Assembly: GCF_028606985.1 (NCBI RefSeq)
Contig: NZ_CP117416.1
Span: forward strand, 1,278,001-1,342,000
Source of the DNA: Paenibacillus kyungheensis
GTDB taxonomy: Bacteria > Bacillota > Bacilli > Paenibacillales > Paenibacillaceae
Direction of reading: 5' to 3'
DNA: 64,000 nt
The position numbers and the translations under genes are program-made. Below, one piece after another: positions 8,660-18,077 of this stretch. Each line of letters begins with the position of its first letter. Within the stretch, counting starts at the first letter, position 1. A model generated the notes under the pieces. The model had not been told where the DNA came from. It ran no database searches and saw only the letters and a program-made list of their open reading frames with translations.

Positions 8660-9625
8660 TTGCAAGCCAAAACAGCAGATGGTGCACAGGGCATTGATGT
8701 GTCGCACTGGCAAGGAAATATCGACTGGAACAAAGTCAAAGCCGCAGGCAAACAGTATGCTTTTATCAAAGCGACTGAAGGTACGCGTAATAAAGATGTT
8801 AGGTTTATTGCGAATATTAAAGGCGCGAAAGCTGCTGGATTGTTAGTAGGTGCGTATCATTTTCTGAATGCTACTAGTACCAGTATTGCACAGCAAGAAG
8901 CTGCTCATTTTGTCCAAAGACTGCAAGAAATTGGCGGAGCAAAAGCATTAGATTTTCCACCTGTACTGGACTATGAAAATAACCCGGGTGGACTAAGTAA
9001 AAGCTCGATTAATGCTATTGCTAAAGCTTTTCTAGAAGAAGTAGAACGCTTAACCACGATTCAGCCTATGATCTACACAGGTAACGCGTTTGCAGCTCAT
9101 TTTGATACTTCACTTAGCAAGTATTCATTATGGATTGCAAGATACAGTAACACACGTATTCCTGACGATTGTACCGCATGGAAATCATGGGATTTCTGGC
9201 AGTACTCAGATTCTGGATATGTAAATGGAATCGGTGGCAATGTAGATCTCAATATTTATAAAGGCACATTAGCACAATTAATATCCACTTATCGTCACAA
9301 GCAAGATCATGAACCAGTAGAGGAGGGAGAACAACCGATGACCGCAGAAGAGAAAAAAGCTTTTCAAGCATTAGAAGCTACTGTCAAAGCACAAGCAGAT
9401 CGTATTGCTGCATTAACAGACAGTCGTGATCTACTCAAAACCAGTATTACCAAAGTAGATACACGTATCCAACGGATCGAGCAAACTCAAAAAATGGATA
9501 TTCCTAATTGGGCCAAAGAAGCGGTGGATAGCGCATTAGCTACTGGTCTAATTCAAGATGCAGAAGGTGGCAGTTACGACTTTTATCGTTTGCTCACCGT
9601 ATTACATCGTAAAGGTCTCATTTAA
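8660..9625 (+). CDS. GH25 lysozyme-type endolysin
   Basis: A 321-residue protein. The frame also has a GTG at 8651, but AGAAGGTG overlaps that codon, so TTG at 8660 (MQAKTADG) is the better start. Residues 7-200 are a glycoside hydrolase 25 domain: GIDVSHWQGNIDW at the start, YAFIKATEGT, and the catalytic segment PPVLDYENN. It would cleave the beta-1,4 bond of peptidoglycan as N-acetylmuramidase. A coiled linker (about 230-280) precedes a C-terminal motif IPNWAKEAVDSALATGLI and YDFYRLLTVLHRKGLI, seen at the end of many Paenibacillus phage lysins and probably used for wall binding. It lies between two holin genes. Confidence 0.92.
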   Translation: MQAKTADGAQGIDVSHWQGNIDWNKVKAAGKQYAFIKATEGTRNKDVRFIANIKGAKAAGLLVGAYHFLNATSTSIAQQEAAHFVQRLQEIGGAKALDFPPVLDYENNPGGLSKSSINAIAKAFLEEVERLTTIQPMIYTGNAFAAHFDTSLSKYSLWIARYSNTRIPDDCTAWKSWDFWQYSDSGYVNGIGGNVDLNIYKGTLAQLISTYRHKQDHEPVEEGEQPMTAEEKKAFQALEATVKAQADRIAALTDSRDLLKTSITKVDTRIQRIEQTQKMDIPNWAKEAVDSALATGLIQDAEGGSYDFYRLLTVLHRKGLI

Positions 9626-9730
9626 TACCATCTTCATGATATGGATAGATCTACTAATAAATAGCTATAACAAATAAACAAAATAACAGTGATACCAATA
9701 AACTTTTGATAAAGAGAGAGGATTTAGGAT

Positions 9731-10006
9731 ATGGAAGAATTAAATAATGTATTAGCATTTGCTTCTACCTTGTCGCTGATCGTATTAGCACTTGTACAAG
9801 CACTCAAAACCGCAGTCGCTACACCGAAAAATTGGATTCCAGTGATTGGGATTATTATTGGTGTAGGCATTGGAGCAGCAGCTTATCCATTTACAGAATT
9901 GGGATTAGTTCCTCGTCTGTGGGCAGGTGGACTTGCTGGATTGTCTGCAACAGGATTATTTGAATTAGCTTTTAATCCAAAAGCAGGCACCAGTAAAAGT
10001 ATGTAA
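9731..10006 (+). CDS. Second holin, A118 (Hol118)-like
   Basis: A 91-residue membrane protein with two to three hydrophobic segments (about 8-26, 36-54 and 64-82). The pattern VQALKTAVATPKNWIPVIGIIIG and LWAGGLAGLSATGLFEL resembles the holin of Listeria phage A118. The ATG is preceded by AAAGAGAGGA. It differs completely from the holin upstream of the lysin, so the cassette has two unrelated pore formers; one could be an antiholin or helper. This is the last recognisable phage gene. Confidence 0.75.
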   Translation: MEELNNVLAFASTLSLIVLALVQALKTAVATPKNWIPVIGIIIGVGIGAAAYPFTELGLVPRLWAGGLAGLSATGLFELAFNPKAGTSKSM

Positions 10007-10245
10007 TAGTGAACTATGCAGATTATATGATCTGAGAAATGTGTGTACGTATAGGAAAACGACCACTTGTATATCACTATATCGTTAAGTTAGTAATACC
10101 TATCTAATCTATGCTAAAAAGGTCTTATCTAGAGCTATTTAGAGAATAATACGATTAAGAACATTCGACTCATTCTTGAATACTGCCGCTATATGTACTA
10201 TTGTTCATTTTTCAAATAGATAACCAATAAATTCTCGGTAGACAA

Positions 10246-10280
10246 CAAAAAAAGGATCTGGAAGAATCCAGATCCTTTTA
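10246..10280. terminator. Bidirectional terminator between lysis cassette and 5'-nucleotidase
   Basis: AAAAGGATCTGG and its perfect complement CCAGATCCTTTT enclose a short AAGAAT loop, with A and T runs on both sides. The rest of the 370-base gap (10007-10377) shows no gene or repeat and no obvious attachment site. Confidence 0.88.
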
Positions 10281-10377
10281 CTTTTTACATTGAAAGATAC
10301 CATTGTGCATCATGGTATAACTTCTTTATTTTACATACATCTGATTGCTCTTATAGCATCTTTACCAACAACTTAGC

Positions 10378-12288
10378 TTAAGATGCTGCTGTTGCAGTCA
10401 TAGCAGGTAGTTTGATTTTTTGACCTGGATAAATCCAGTGTGCATTGGTAAGATCATTCAGATCGCGTAGTACTTTCCATGTTGTACCATGATCTACAGC
10501 GATTGAATACAAAGTATCCCCGGCTTTAACTACATATACATCGCTTGCTGCTGGAACCGGTTTGGCAGGTGTTGGTTTAGCAGGCTTAGCGGGTTTGGTT
10601 GTAGAAGGCTTAGCAGGAACAGGTTTAGCTGGTGTTGCAGGCTTAGTTGTAGATGGTTTGGCAGGAACCGGCTTCACTGGAGTCGCAGGTGTAGTCGCTT
10701 CACCTGTACTTGAAGCAGGAGTAGGTGCTTCTACAATCCGTCCATCTGTTTTGATATTAACTTTGCCCAGAGACTGCATATATTCGATCAATGCTTCATC
10801 TAATGAACCATAAATACCCGTTTGCGCTTTACCTTTGAACATTGTGTATTCATCGCCACCAACAGCCATAAAGTCATTTGTTGCAAGACTATAGGTTGCT
10901 TTTAGATCAAGTGGTTTGCCACCTACTGTTACCGAGTGGACCCGTTTGCCTTTTTCTTTAGCGGTATCGATTTTGTACGTGATTCCAGATACTTGAGTAA
11001 ATGCTCCTTTTTCGTTCGGGAAATCACTAGCACCGTTGTTCAATGCCGCTAACAGTTCAGCACCTGTTACATTGATCGAAACGATTAGATTACCGAAAGG
11101 AAGAACAGTGATTACATCACCTTTGGTTACTTTACCCGCAGCGATTGAAGCACGAATACCTCCGCCGTTCGTAATCGCTACATCTGTACCTGCTGTTTTG
11201 CGCATAGCATCTGTTAACAGATCCCCAAGATTCGTTTCACCTGCACGAACTTGAGTACGCTCACCGTCTAATTTGACAGAAGATTCAGCAACCGTTTCTT
11301 CAAGGATCGATTTTTGTGATTCTTGAATAGAATCAACCAGTGCAGCAACTTTCGGATCTGGAGTAACATTTGCTGCTGCTTTTTCGTCTAATACATAAGC
11401 TTGTTTCTTCGTTACTTTACCGCCGTCTACCCATAGATCGATAACGCCCATATGTTCACCATATTCGCCTGTACTAGCGATCAGTGTTCCATTTTCAGTC
11501 TGTCCATTTTCAAGCAATGTATGACTGTGACCATCGATAAATACATCGATGCCCGGAACTTCTTTAACCACTTTCAAGCTTGTATCTGTGCTGGATTGAT
11601 CCAGACCCAAATGCCCTAGAGCAACAATGACATCCACTTTACCTTGCAATTCAGCAACCATTTTTTTAGCAGCTACCGCAGGATCGGTAAATTCAATATT
11701 GGTTACATTTTTAGGATTTGTTTTGTATGCAGTCTCAGGCGTTTCCAATCCGAAAATACCGATTTTGACTCCGTCTACTTCACGAATAATATAAGGTTCA
11801 AAAGGAGCCTTTCCGTTTTTTTCGACAATGTTAGAAGAAATAATCGGGAAATTAGCCATTTTGGAAAGTTCTAGCAAGCGATCATAACCATAATCAAATT
11901 CATGGTTACCGGGTTCCATCGCTGCATAACCCATTAGATTCATCGTTTGGATGACGCTTTCGCCTTTAACCAATGTAGCAAAAGAAGTACCATGAATCTG
12001 ATCTCCAGCGTCTAACAACAACGTATTCGGATTCGCTTCACGATACAAATTAGCGATTCCAGAAAGTTTGGCATAGCCCATATAAGGCGTAGCTTCTGTA
12101 GCGTGAGCATGAACGTCATTCGTATGTAAGAGAGTGATATGTGTTCCAGTACCAGCATCTTGTTGAGCCTGCTGATTAATACCTTCTATCGTTAGTGTGG
12201 AAGGTGCAGCCGCAGATAGAACACTTGAAAAGCTTAGAGTCAGCAATGCTGACGCGGCAAATGATAAAAACGTTTTCTTTGTAAACAT
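10378..12288 (-). CDS. Secreted 5'-nucleotidase/UDP-sugar hydrolase family protein with LysM domain
   Basis: A 636-residue secreted protein. A Sec signal peptide covers about residues 1-27. The metallophosphatase domain begins HTNDVHAH (55-62), with GDQIHG and GNHEFDYG further on, which hold the two-metal centre. The 5'-nucleotidase C-terminal domain follows at about 340-510 (ITNGGGIRASI, ATNDFMAVGGDEY). Then comes a low-complexity linker with near-identical PAKPSTTKPA(T/K)PAKP repeats (about 530-590) and one LysM repeat (YVVKAGDTLYSIA to IYPGQKIKLP) at the end. It would release phosphate and nucleosides from external nucleotides while held on the cell wall by LysM. Ribosome binding site AAAGGGGG lies 10 bases upstream. 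It is a single-gene unit that ends at the bidirectional terminator. Confidence 0.92.
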   Translation of the reverse strand: MFTKKTFLSFAASALLTLSFSSVLSAAAPSTLTIEGINQQAQQDAGTGTHITLLHTNDVHAHATEATPYMGYAKLSGIANLYREANPNTLLLDAGDQIHGTSFATLVKGESVIQTMNLMGYAAMEPGNHEFDYGYDRLLELSKMANFPIISSNIVEKNGKAPFEPYIIREVDGVKIGIFGLETPETAYKTNPKNVTNIEFTDPAVAAKKMVAELQGKVDVIVALGHLGLDQSSTDTSLKVVKEVPGIDVFIDGHSHTLLENGQTENGTLIASTGEYGEHMGVIDLWVDGGKVTKKQAYVLDEKAAANVTPDPKVAALVDSIQESQKSILEETVAESSVKLDGERTQVRAGETNLGDLLTDAMRKTAGTDVAITNGGGIRASIAAGKVTKGDVITVLPFGNLIVSINVTGAELLAALNNGASDFPNEKGAFTQVSGITYKIDTAKEKGKRVHSVTVGGKPLDLKATYSLATNDFMAVGGDEYTMFKGKAQTGIYGSLDEALIEYMQSLGKVNIKTDGRIVEAPTPASSTGEATTPATPVKPVPAKPSTTKPATPAKPVPAKPSTTKPAKPAKPTPAKPVPAASDVYVVKAGDTLYSIAVDHGTTWKVLRDLNDLTNAHWIYPGQKIKLPAMTATAAS

Positions 12289-12308
12289 AGAAATGAAATG
12301 CCCCCTTT

Positions 12309-12733
12309 TATTTGGTATTCTCCTTATTCTATCAGTTAATTGTTAACGGTGTCACTAGATTTGAGCAAACTATTTGTAAAAAATATTAAGAAAAGTTAGT
12401 TAATATGACATTATATACATTATCTTAGAACAATCATTGATATCATTCATTTTTAAAATCAAAGTATATTGATAATAAGAAGACAATTTAACAGCATATA
12501 AAAGGATTTTAATATAATATAAACGCAATAATTCAATATTACTGTCGTTTGATGTAGCCTTTTGTAACAAATAAACGTTTTATGTGAAAAAACATTGCCA
12601 AACAAGTAACAATGATGTAAATTAAGTTCAACCTGTGGTCAATTCCAATTTTAGCCAACATTCTCAAAATACATATACAAGAGAATATGCTGGATAAAAA
12701 GGATTGAGTACGTATCCATGATTTTCTAATTCA
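12309..12733. other. AT-rich intergenic region between divergent genes
   Basis: About 420 bases without a credible reading frame. It must hold promoters for both the 5'-nucleotidase and the peptide importer. The best match on the plus strand is TTGCCA (12595-12600), a 17-base spacer, then TAAATT (12618-12623), which is only fair. No repeat or operator stands out. Confidence 0.4.
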
Positions 12734-12751
12734 GAAGGGAGTTTGTTGCTT

Positions 12752-14392
12752 GTGAAAAAGGGATTATTGTTGATGTTTACGTTGATGCTTACGTCTGTTT
12801 TATTGTTGGCAGGTTGTACCGGAAACAAATCAGCTACAACAGCACCAGAAGCTAATGGAACAGAAGAGACCGCTGCTACTGGAGGCGGAACATTAATAGT
12901 AGGACGGGGTGGAGATTCAGCCGCACTCGATCCAGCAATCGTTACTGATGGGGAATCGCTCAAAATTGCACAACAGGTTTTTGATACACTATTAGATTAC
13001 AAAGAAGGAACAACTGAAGTTATGCCATCACTCGCAGAAAGTTGGACGATTTCAGATGATGCACTAACGTATACTTTCAAATTACGTGAAGGTGTCAAAT
13101 TCCATGATGGTACTGATTTTAACGCTGATGCAGTTGTATTTAACTTCAACCGCTGGGGCGATACCAAAAGTAAATACAAATTTGAAGGTGACTCTTTCGA
13201 TTATTATGATTCCATGTTTGGACCGGAAGAAGATCGCGTAATTGCAAGTGTAACTGCAACTGATCCAACAACGGTTGTTTTCAAATTAAATAAACCACAA
13301 GCTCCATTTCTACAAAATCTAGCGATGACTTGCTTCGGTATTGCTAGTCCAAAAGCAATCGAAGATGAGAAAGCAAACTTCAAATCCAATCCAGTCGGTA
13401 CAGGTCCATTTGTATTCAAAGAATGGAAACGTAGCGATTCGATCACACTCGACAAAAATCCTAACTACTGGCAAGAAGGATTGCCAAAAATGGATCAAGT
13501 CATTATCCGCTCTATTCCCGATAACACTGCTCGTTACAATGCCCTTCAAAACGGCGAAATAGATATGATGGAAGATTTAAGTCCAGATGATTTGGCTACA
13601 TTAGAAGCTAATCCAGCACTACAAAAAATCAACCGTCCACCATTCAACGTCGCTTATCTCGGTTTCAATACAACCAAAAAACCATTTGATGATCCTAAAG
13701 TACGTGTAGCCCTAAATTATGCTGTTGATAAAAAAGGTCTGATTGATGCGTTTTTCGCAGGACAAGCAGAACCAGCGGTCAATCCAATTCCACCAACCTT
13801 ATGGGGATATAACAAATCGGTTGAAGATTATCCGTATGATTTAGCGAAAGCTAAGCAATTGCTAGCTGATGCAGGTTACCCGAATGGACTTGATCAAGAA
13901 TTAACGTTCTATGCTATGCCTGTACCACGTCCTTACATGCCAGATGGACGTAAAGTAGCTGAAGTGATTCAAGCGAGCTTTGAACAAATTGGTGTGAAAG
14001 TAAAAATTGAATCTCCAGAGTGGGCAACTTATTTGGAAGATTTGAAAAACGGTACAAAAGACGATCTATTTATTATTGGTTGGACGGGTGATAATGGAGA
14101 TCCTGACAATTTCTTCTATCCATTACTTGATAAAGATTCTATTGGTGGCAACAACTATAGTCAATACGATAGTGAAGAATTCCATGATCTAATTGTCAAA
14201 GCTCAACAAGAAACCGATCAAGCAGAGCGTAGTAAATTGTATGAACAAGCTCAAGTAATTGTGAAAAAAGATGCGCCATGGGTTCCATTGGTACATTCTA
14301 CGCCATTACTTGCAGCCAAAGCTGAATTGAAAGGGTATGTACCTTCACCAACCGGCTCAGAAGCATACACCAATGTATACATCGAACAATAA
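12752..14392 (+). CDS. Peptide/nickel-type ABC transporter substrate-binding lipoprotein (SBP family 5)
   Basis: A 546-residue lipoprotein. Two TTG codons lie upstream in frame, but GTG at 12752 gives the standard lipoprotein leader MKKGLLLMF...LLLAGC, 10 bases after AAGGGAG. The mature protein starts at that cysteine. It shows the family-5 periplasmic-binding pattern: LIVGRGGDSAALDPAIVTDGES near the start, AESWTISDDALTYTFKLREGVKFHDG (the family signature), and SNPVGTGPFVFKEWKRSD. Members bind di- or oligopeptides, nickel or glutathione; the substrate cannot be read from sequence. The two permease genes follow at once. No ATPase gene follows them. Confidence 0.92.
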   Translation: MKKGLLLMFTLMLTSVLLLAGCTGNKSATTAPEANGTEETAATGGGTLIVGRGGDSAALDPAIVTDGESLKIAQQVFDTLLDYKEGTTEVMPSLAESWTISDDALTYTFKLREGVKFHDGTDFNADAVVFNFNRWGDTKSKYKFEGDSFDYYDSMFGPEEDRVIASVTATDPTTVVFKLNKPQAPFLQNLAMTCFGIASPKAIEDEKANFKSNPVGTGPFVFKEWKRSDSITLDKNPNYWQEGLPKMDQVIIRSIPDNTARYNALQNGEIDMMEDLSPDDLATLEANPALQKINRPPFNVAYLGFNTTKKPFDDPKVRVALNYAVDKKGLIDAFFAGQAEPAVNPIPPTLWGYNKSVEDYPYDLAKAKQLLADAGYPNGLDQELTFYAMPVPRPYMPDGRKVAEVIQASFEQIGVKVKIESPEWATYLEDLKNGTKDDLFIIGWTGDNGDPDNFFYPLLDKDSIGGNNYSQYDSEEFHDLIVKAQQETDQAERSKLYEQAQVIVKKDAPWVPLVHSTPLLAAKAELKGYVPSPTGSEAYTNVYIEQ

Positions 14393-14412
14393 AAGCATGG
14401 TAGGTGATCAGC

Positions 14413-15417
14413 ATGGGCTCTTACATTTTTAAACGCCTGATTGTACTCATTCCCGTATTGCTAGGTATGACTATTATTGTATTTTCGATTATCCATGCGA
14501 TTCCAGGTGATCCGGCAGATACGATTCTAGGGGAAAAAGCAACAGAACAATCAAAGCAAGCTTTGCGTGAACAGTTAGGATTAGATCGTCCGTGGTTAGA
14601 ACAATATTTTGCTTATTTAGGAGATTTGCTAACAGGTGATCTAGGAAGTTCGATCCGCACAAAGGAGCCTATTTCGCAAGAAATAGGTCCTTACCTGGCG
14701 GCAACGATGGAACTCACTGTAGCCAGTATGCTATTTGCAATAGTGATTGGTGTCAATGCAGGGATTATCAGTGCATGGAGACACAATTCGTGGTTTGATT
14801 ATATCTGTATGATTATTGCGTTGGTTGGCGTATCTATGCCTATTTTCTGGTTAGGATTAATGGAGCAATGGATCTTTGCCAATAAATTGCATTGGTTACC
14901 TTCGATCGGGCGTGTGAATGTACGCGAACCATTAGAAACGGTAACTGGATTTTATGTAATCGATGCGATTATTTCAGGGCAAACGGCACAGTTATGGACA
15001 GTGATCAAACATCTTATTTTGCCTTCTGTAGCACTAGGAACAATTCCGATGGCGGTTATCGCAAGAATGACACGTTCCAGTATGCTTGAAGTCATGCAGT
15101 CTGATTATATTCGTACAGCCAAAGCCAAAGGGTTATCTCAATTTTATGTAGTCTATCGACATGGACTAAAAAATGCGTTTATTCCAGTCCTGACTGTTAT
15201 TGGTCTACAAACAGGTGCACTTCTAGGTGGAGCTGTACTGACCGAGACGATTTTTGCTTGGCCAGGTGTAGGCAGATATATTTATGAAGCAATTAGCAAT
15301 CGTGATTATCCGGTAATCCAATCAGGCATATTAATTATTGCTATCATTTTTGTTGTTATTAATCTGCTGGTGGATCTGCTGTACGCTTTATTTGATCCAC
15401 GTATCCAGTACAAGTAA
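14413..15417 (+). CDS. ABC transporter permease, DppB/OppB family
   Basis: A 334-residue inner-membrane permease. A GTG at 14404 is in frame, but the ribosome binding site AGGTGAT covers it, so ATG at 14413 is chosen. It shows the DppB pattern: MGSYIFKRLIVLIPVLLGMTIIVFSI, FGDxL-like GDLLTGDLGSSIRTKEPIS, six predicted membrane segments, and the cytoplasmic EAA-type loop (YIRTAKAKGLSQFYVVYRHGLKNA) that contacts the ATPase. It forms the pore with the DppC-like partner 11 bases downstream. Confidence 0.93.
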   Translation: MGSYIFKRLIVLIPVLLGMTIIVFSIIHAIPGDPADTILGEKATEQSKQALREQLGLDRPWLEQYFAYLGDLLTGDLGSSIRTKEPISQEIGPYLAATMELTVASMLFAIVIGVNAGIISAWRHNSWFDYICMIIALVGVSMPIFWLGLMEQWIFANKLHWLPSIGRVNVREPLETVTGFYVIDAIISGQTAQLWTVIKHLILPSVALGTIPMAVIARMTRSSMLEVMQSDYIRTAKAKGLSQFYVVYRHGLKNAFIPVLTVIGLQTGALLGGAVLTETIFAWPGVGRYIYEAISNRDYPVIQSGILIIAIIFVVINLLVDLLYALFDPRIQYK

Positions 15418-15428
15418 GAGGTGATCTG

Positions 15429-16322
15429 ATGACACAAGCAACCCTGAATACCGGATCAGGTGGCAACGTCAAACATGTAAAGTCTGGGCCGTGGCGTGAT
15501 GGCATACGTTCATTTATGCGTAACAAAACAGCTGTGGTAGGATTAGCAATTGTTGTATTTTTCATTATACTGGCTTTACTCGCACCACTGATTTCGCCTT
15601 ATGATTACAAAGCGCAAGTACTATCAGAACGTCTACAAGCGCCATCTGCTGAACACTGGTTTGGTACAGATGATCTTGGTAGAGATATTTTGACCCGTAC
15701 ATTATATGGAGCACGTATATCGTTGTGGGTGGGCTTTGTATCTGTGATCGGTTCTATTATTATCGGTACATTTTTAGGCATACTGGCAGGGTTTTATGGT
15801 CGCTGGGTAGATATGTTAATCTCACGTGTATTTGATATATTGCTAGCGTTTCCAGCTATCCTGTTAGCGATTGCGATTGTAGCGATATTAGGGCCTTCCC
15901 TGCAAAATGCGCTGTATGCGATTGCAATCGTCAATATTCCAACCTATGGTCGATTGGTGCGATCACGTGTCCTTTCGCTACGGCAAGAAGAATTTATTAC
16001 AGCTGCTCGTGCAACAGGTGTTCGAGATGTACGGATTCTGTTTAGACATATTTTGCCGAACAGTCTTACGCCGATTATTGTACAAGGAACACTCGGAGTA
16101 GCAACAGCGATTATAGAAGCCGCGGGACTAGGCTTTCTAGGAATGGGTGCTCAACCACCTGAACCTGAATGGGGTAAGATGTTATCTGATTCGCGTCAGT
16201 TTATTCAGACCGCTCCCTGGACAGTTATTTTTCCCGGAGTATCGATTTTGTTGACGTCGCTTGGATTCAATCTGATGGGCGATGGATTACGAGATACATT
16301 TGATCCGAGGATGAAGCGCTAA
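15429..16322 (+). CDS. ABC transporter permease, DppC/OppC family
   Basis: A 297-residue permease. The N-terminal cytoplasmic segment (about 1-35) is followed by a transmembrane helix (TAVVGLAIVVFFIILALLAPL) and the DppC motif HWFGTDDLGRDILTRTLYGARISL. The EAA loop is seen at EEFITAARATGVRDVRILFRHILPNSL, and the C-terminus (NLMGDGLRDTFDPRMKR) is the usual one. The ATG follows AAGAGGTGAT. A terminator follows the gene, so the two ATPase subunits that normally complete the transporter are not in this operon. Confidence 0.93.
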   Translation: MTQATLNTGSGGNVKHVKSGPWRDGIRSFMRNKTAVVGLAIVVFFIILALLAPLISPYDYKAQVLSERLQAPSAEHWFGTDDLGRDILTRTLYGARISLWVGFVSVIGSIIIGTFLGILAGFYGRWVDMLISRVFDILLAFPAILLAIAIVAILGPSLQNALYAIAIVNIPTYGRLVRSRVLSLRQEEFITAARATGVRDVRILFRHILPNSLTPIIVQGTLGVATAIIEAAGLGFLGMGAQPPEPEWGKMLSDSRQFIQTAPWTVIFPGVSILLTSLGFNLMGDGLRDTFDPRMKR

Positions 16323-16348
16323 GCTAGAAATGATTATGACCAACTGAA

Positions 16349-16394
16349 AAGAAGATATGCGAACCGATTGTAGGCTCGTATATCTTCTTTTTTG
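16349..16394 (+). terminator. Rho-independent terminator of the peptide importer operon
   Basis: GAAGATATGCGA (16351-16362) pairs with TCGTATATCTTC (16376-16387), followed by a run of six T. Confidence 0.88.
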
Positions 16395-16525
16395 ATATCC
16401 AATAGAAGAATTCTAAATTTTTTCTTCTATATATACAGTCATTTTGTAACGTATATTTTTCAGTGTAAAATGGGTATAAATAGTTTACCATCTAATTAGG
16501 CATGTATTTGTGAAAATGCGTTACT

Positions 16526-16553
16526 TTGCGAAGTGTGCAAAAATGTGTATAAT
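16526..16553 (+). promoter_or_regulatory. Predicted sigma-A promoter of dgt
   Basis: TTGCGA at 16526-16531, a 16-base spacer, and a perfect TATAAT at 16548-16553. It lies 50 bases before the start codon. Confidence 0.65.
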
Positions 16554-16602
16554 CACTCCAACCATGTATAGCCAATAGATATAGAGATATAGGAGAAACC
16601 AT

Positions 16603-18015
16603 ATGGAAAATAATTTAAAATCAATGCGTGAACACCGTCAATACACAGAGGATAAACATGAAGCTTCCCGCGAAGCTTACGAACGCGATTATTCGCGATT
16701 GATTCATTCTCCAACGTTTCGTCGTTTACAAGGAAAATCACAGGTATTTGGAGCAGGAACCGGTGATTATTACCGTACACGATTGACTCATTCTTTGGAA
16801 GTGGCACAGATCGCCAGACAAGCAGCCAAAAGTCTACTTAGTCGTTATCCTGAAATTGATGAATCATCTGCTAGTAATCCCGGGCTAATTATTCATCCTG
16901 AAGTAGTAGAATGTGCTTCAATTGCTCATGATTTTGGGCATCCGCCGTTTGGACATAAGGGAGAAGAAGTACTGGAGAGTATATTAGAAAATTTAATTAC
17001 CGAGAAAACGCAAAAAGCATTAAAAGGCAAAAAAGTAACTTCTGCTGAACGTGAAGCTGTGCGTCAGCAAATGCGAGAAAAATATGAACACTTTGAAGGC
17101 AATGCTCATAATTTTCGGTTGATTATGTTTTTGGAAAAACGTGAAAATTTGGATGGACTCAATCTGTGCGATGCTGTTCTACTCGGTATTAACAAATATC
17201 CTTATACCGGAATCGTTAATAAAAAAGGACTGTACCATCGGGAGTGGCAATATATTAACCAGATTCGTCAGCAGTGGCAAATTCCAGATCGTAAAATTAC
17301 ACTGGAAGCTCAATTGATGGACTTGTGTGATGATATCGCTTATTCGGCTCACGATTTAGAAGATGGGATCAAAGCAGGTAAAATAGAAGTCCATGAACAT
17401 TTTATGCATGATCCATATACGCATAAATTAATTATCGAAAAAATTATGACCCTTGAAGATCGTTTCTGGTTAGGATGGAGTCGTGAAAGTATAGCAGCTA
17501 AAGTAGATGAAGTCTTAACAGCATACTTGCGCATTTGGCGTGAAAAGTTGCCTGTTTGTGATCATGATTACTCTCGTACTCGCCGCGAAGTCAAAGCGTA
17601 CTGGGTAAGTCATTTTGTCAGTCATCTGGGTGTGATTGATGATGGTGATTGGAAAAAGGTCACTTTTATCAATGATCAAGCAGAAGACGAAGATTTGTTA
17701 CGAACTGTAAGTGTACTCAAAAGTTTTGCATGGGTGACGATGATTCGTGATCTACGCGTGCAGCGATTGCAAAAACGCAGCGAGTGGATTATTCGTCGCT
17801 TGTGGGATGCTTTTCTTGATCAAGAATCGTCTGTGTCTATTATTCCTTCGGATTGGTTGCAACGATTTGAACGTGATCAATTAAGCCCGAATCCTGTATG
17901 GACATGGGAGCGAATGGTCATTGATTATATTGCTGGAATGACCGACGCATTTGCCGAGAAAATATATAATGAATTATACGGTCTCAAAGTCGGGTCTATT
18001 TACGATCTCGATTAA
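16603..18015 (+). CDS. dgt: dGTP triphosphohydrolase-like HD-domain protein
   Basis: A 470-residue protein of the deoxyguanosinetriphosphate triphosphohydrolase type 1 family, which hydrolyses dNTPs to deoxynucleoside and triphosphate. The HD metal site is complete: H63 in RLTHSLEVAQ, H109-D110 in IAHDFGHPPFGH, and a further Asp in DLCDDIAYSAHDLEDG. The N-terminus has the usual RRLQGKSQVF segment before the HD domain. Start ATG follows TAGGAGA with a good promoter just upstream. Length is normal for the family. The nucleotide specificity cannot be decided from the sequence. Confidence 0.9.
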   Translation: MENNLKSMREHRQYTEDKHEASREAYERDYSRLIHSPTFRRLQGKSQVFGAGTGDYYRTRLTHSLEVAQIARQAAKSLLSRYPEIDESSASNPGLIIHPEVVECASIAHDFGHPPFGHKGEEVLESILENLITEKTQKALKGKKVTSAEREAVRQQMREKYEHFEGNAHNFRLIMFLEKRENLDGLNLCDAVLLGINKYPYTGIVNKKGLYHREWQYINQIRQQWQIPDRKITLEAQLMDLCDDIAYSAHDLEDGIKAGKIEVHEHFMHDPYTHKLIIEKIMTLEDRFWLGWSRESIAAKVDEVLTAYLRIWREKLPVCDHDYSRTRREVKAYWVSHFVSHLGVIDDGDWKKVTFINDQAEDEDLLRTVSVLKSFAWVTMIRDLRVQRLQKRSEWIIRRLWDAFLDQESSVSIIPSDWLQRFERDQLSPNPVWTWERMVIDYIAGMTDAFAEKIYNELYGLKVGSIYDLD

Positions 18016-18077
18016 TATTATTTATGTTCTTACAAAAAACTATATTATAGAAGAAACATCATAGAAGAGGTGAAACC

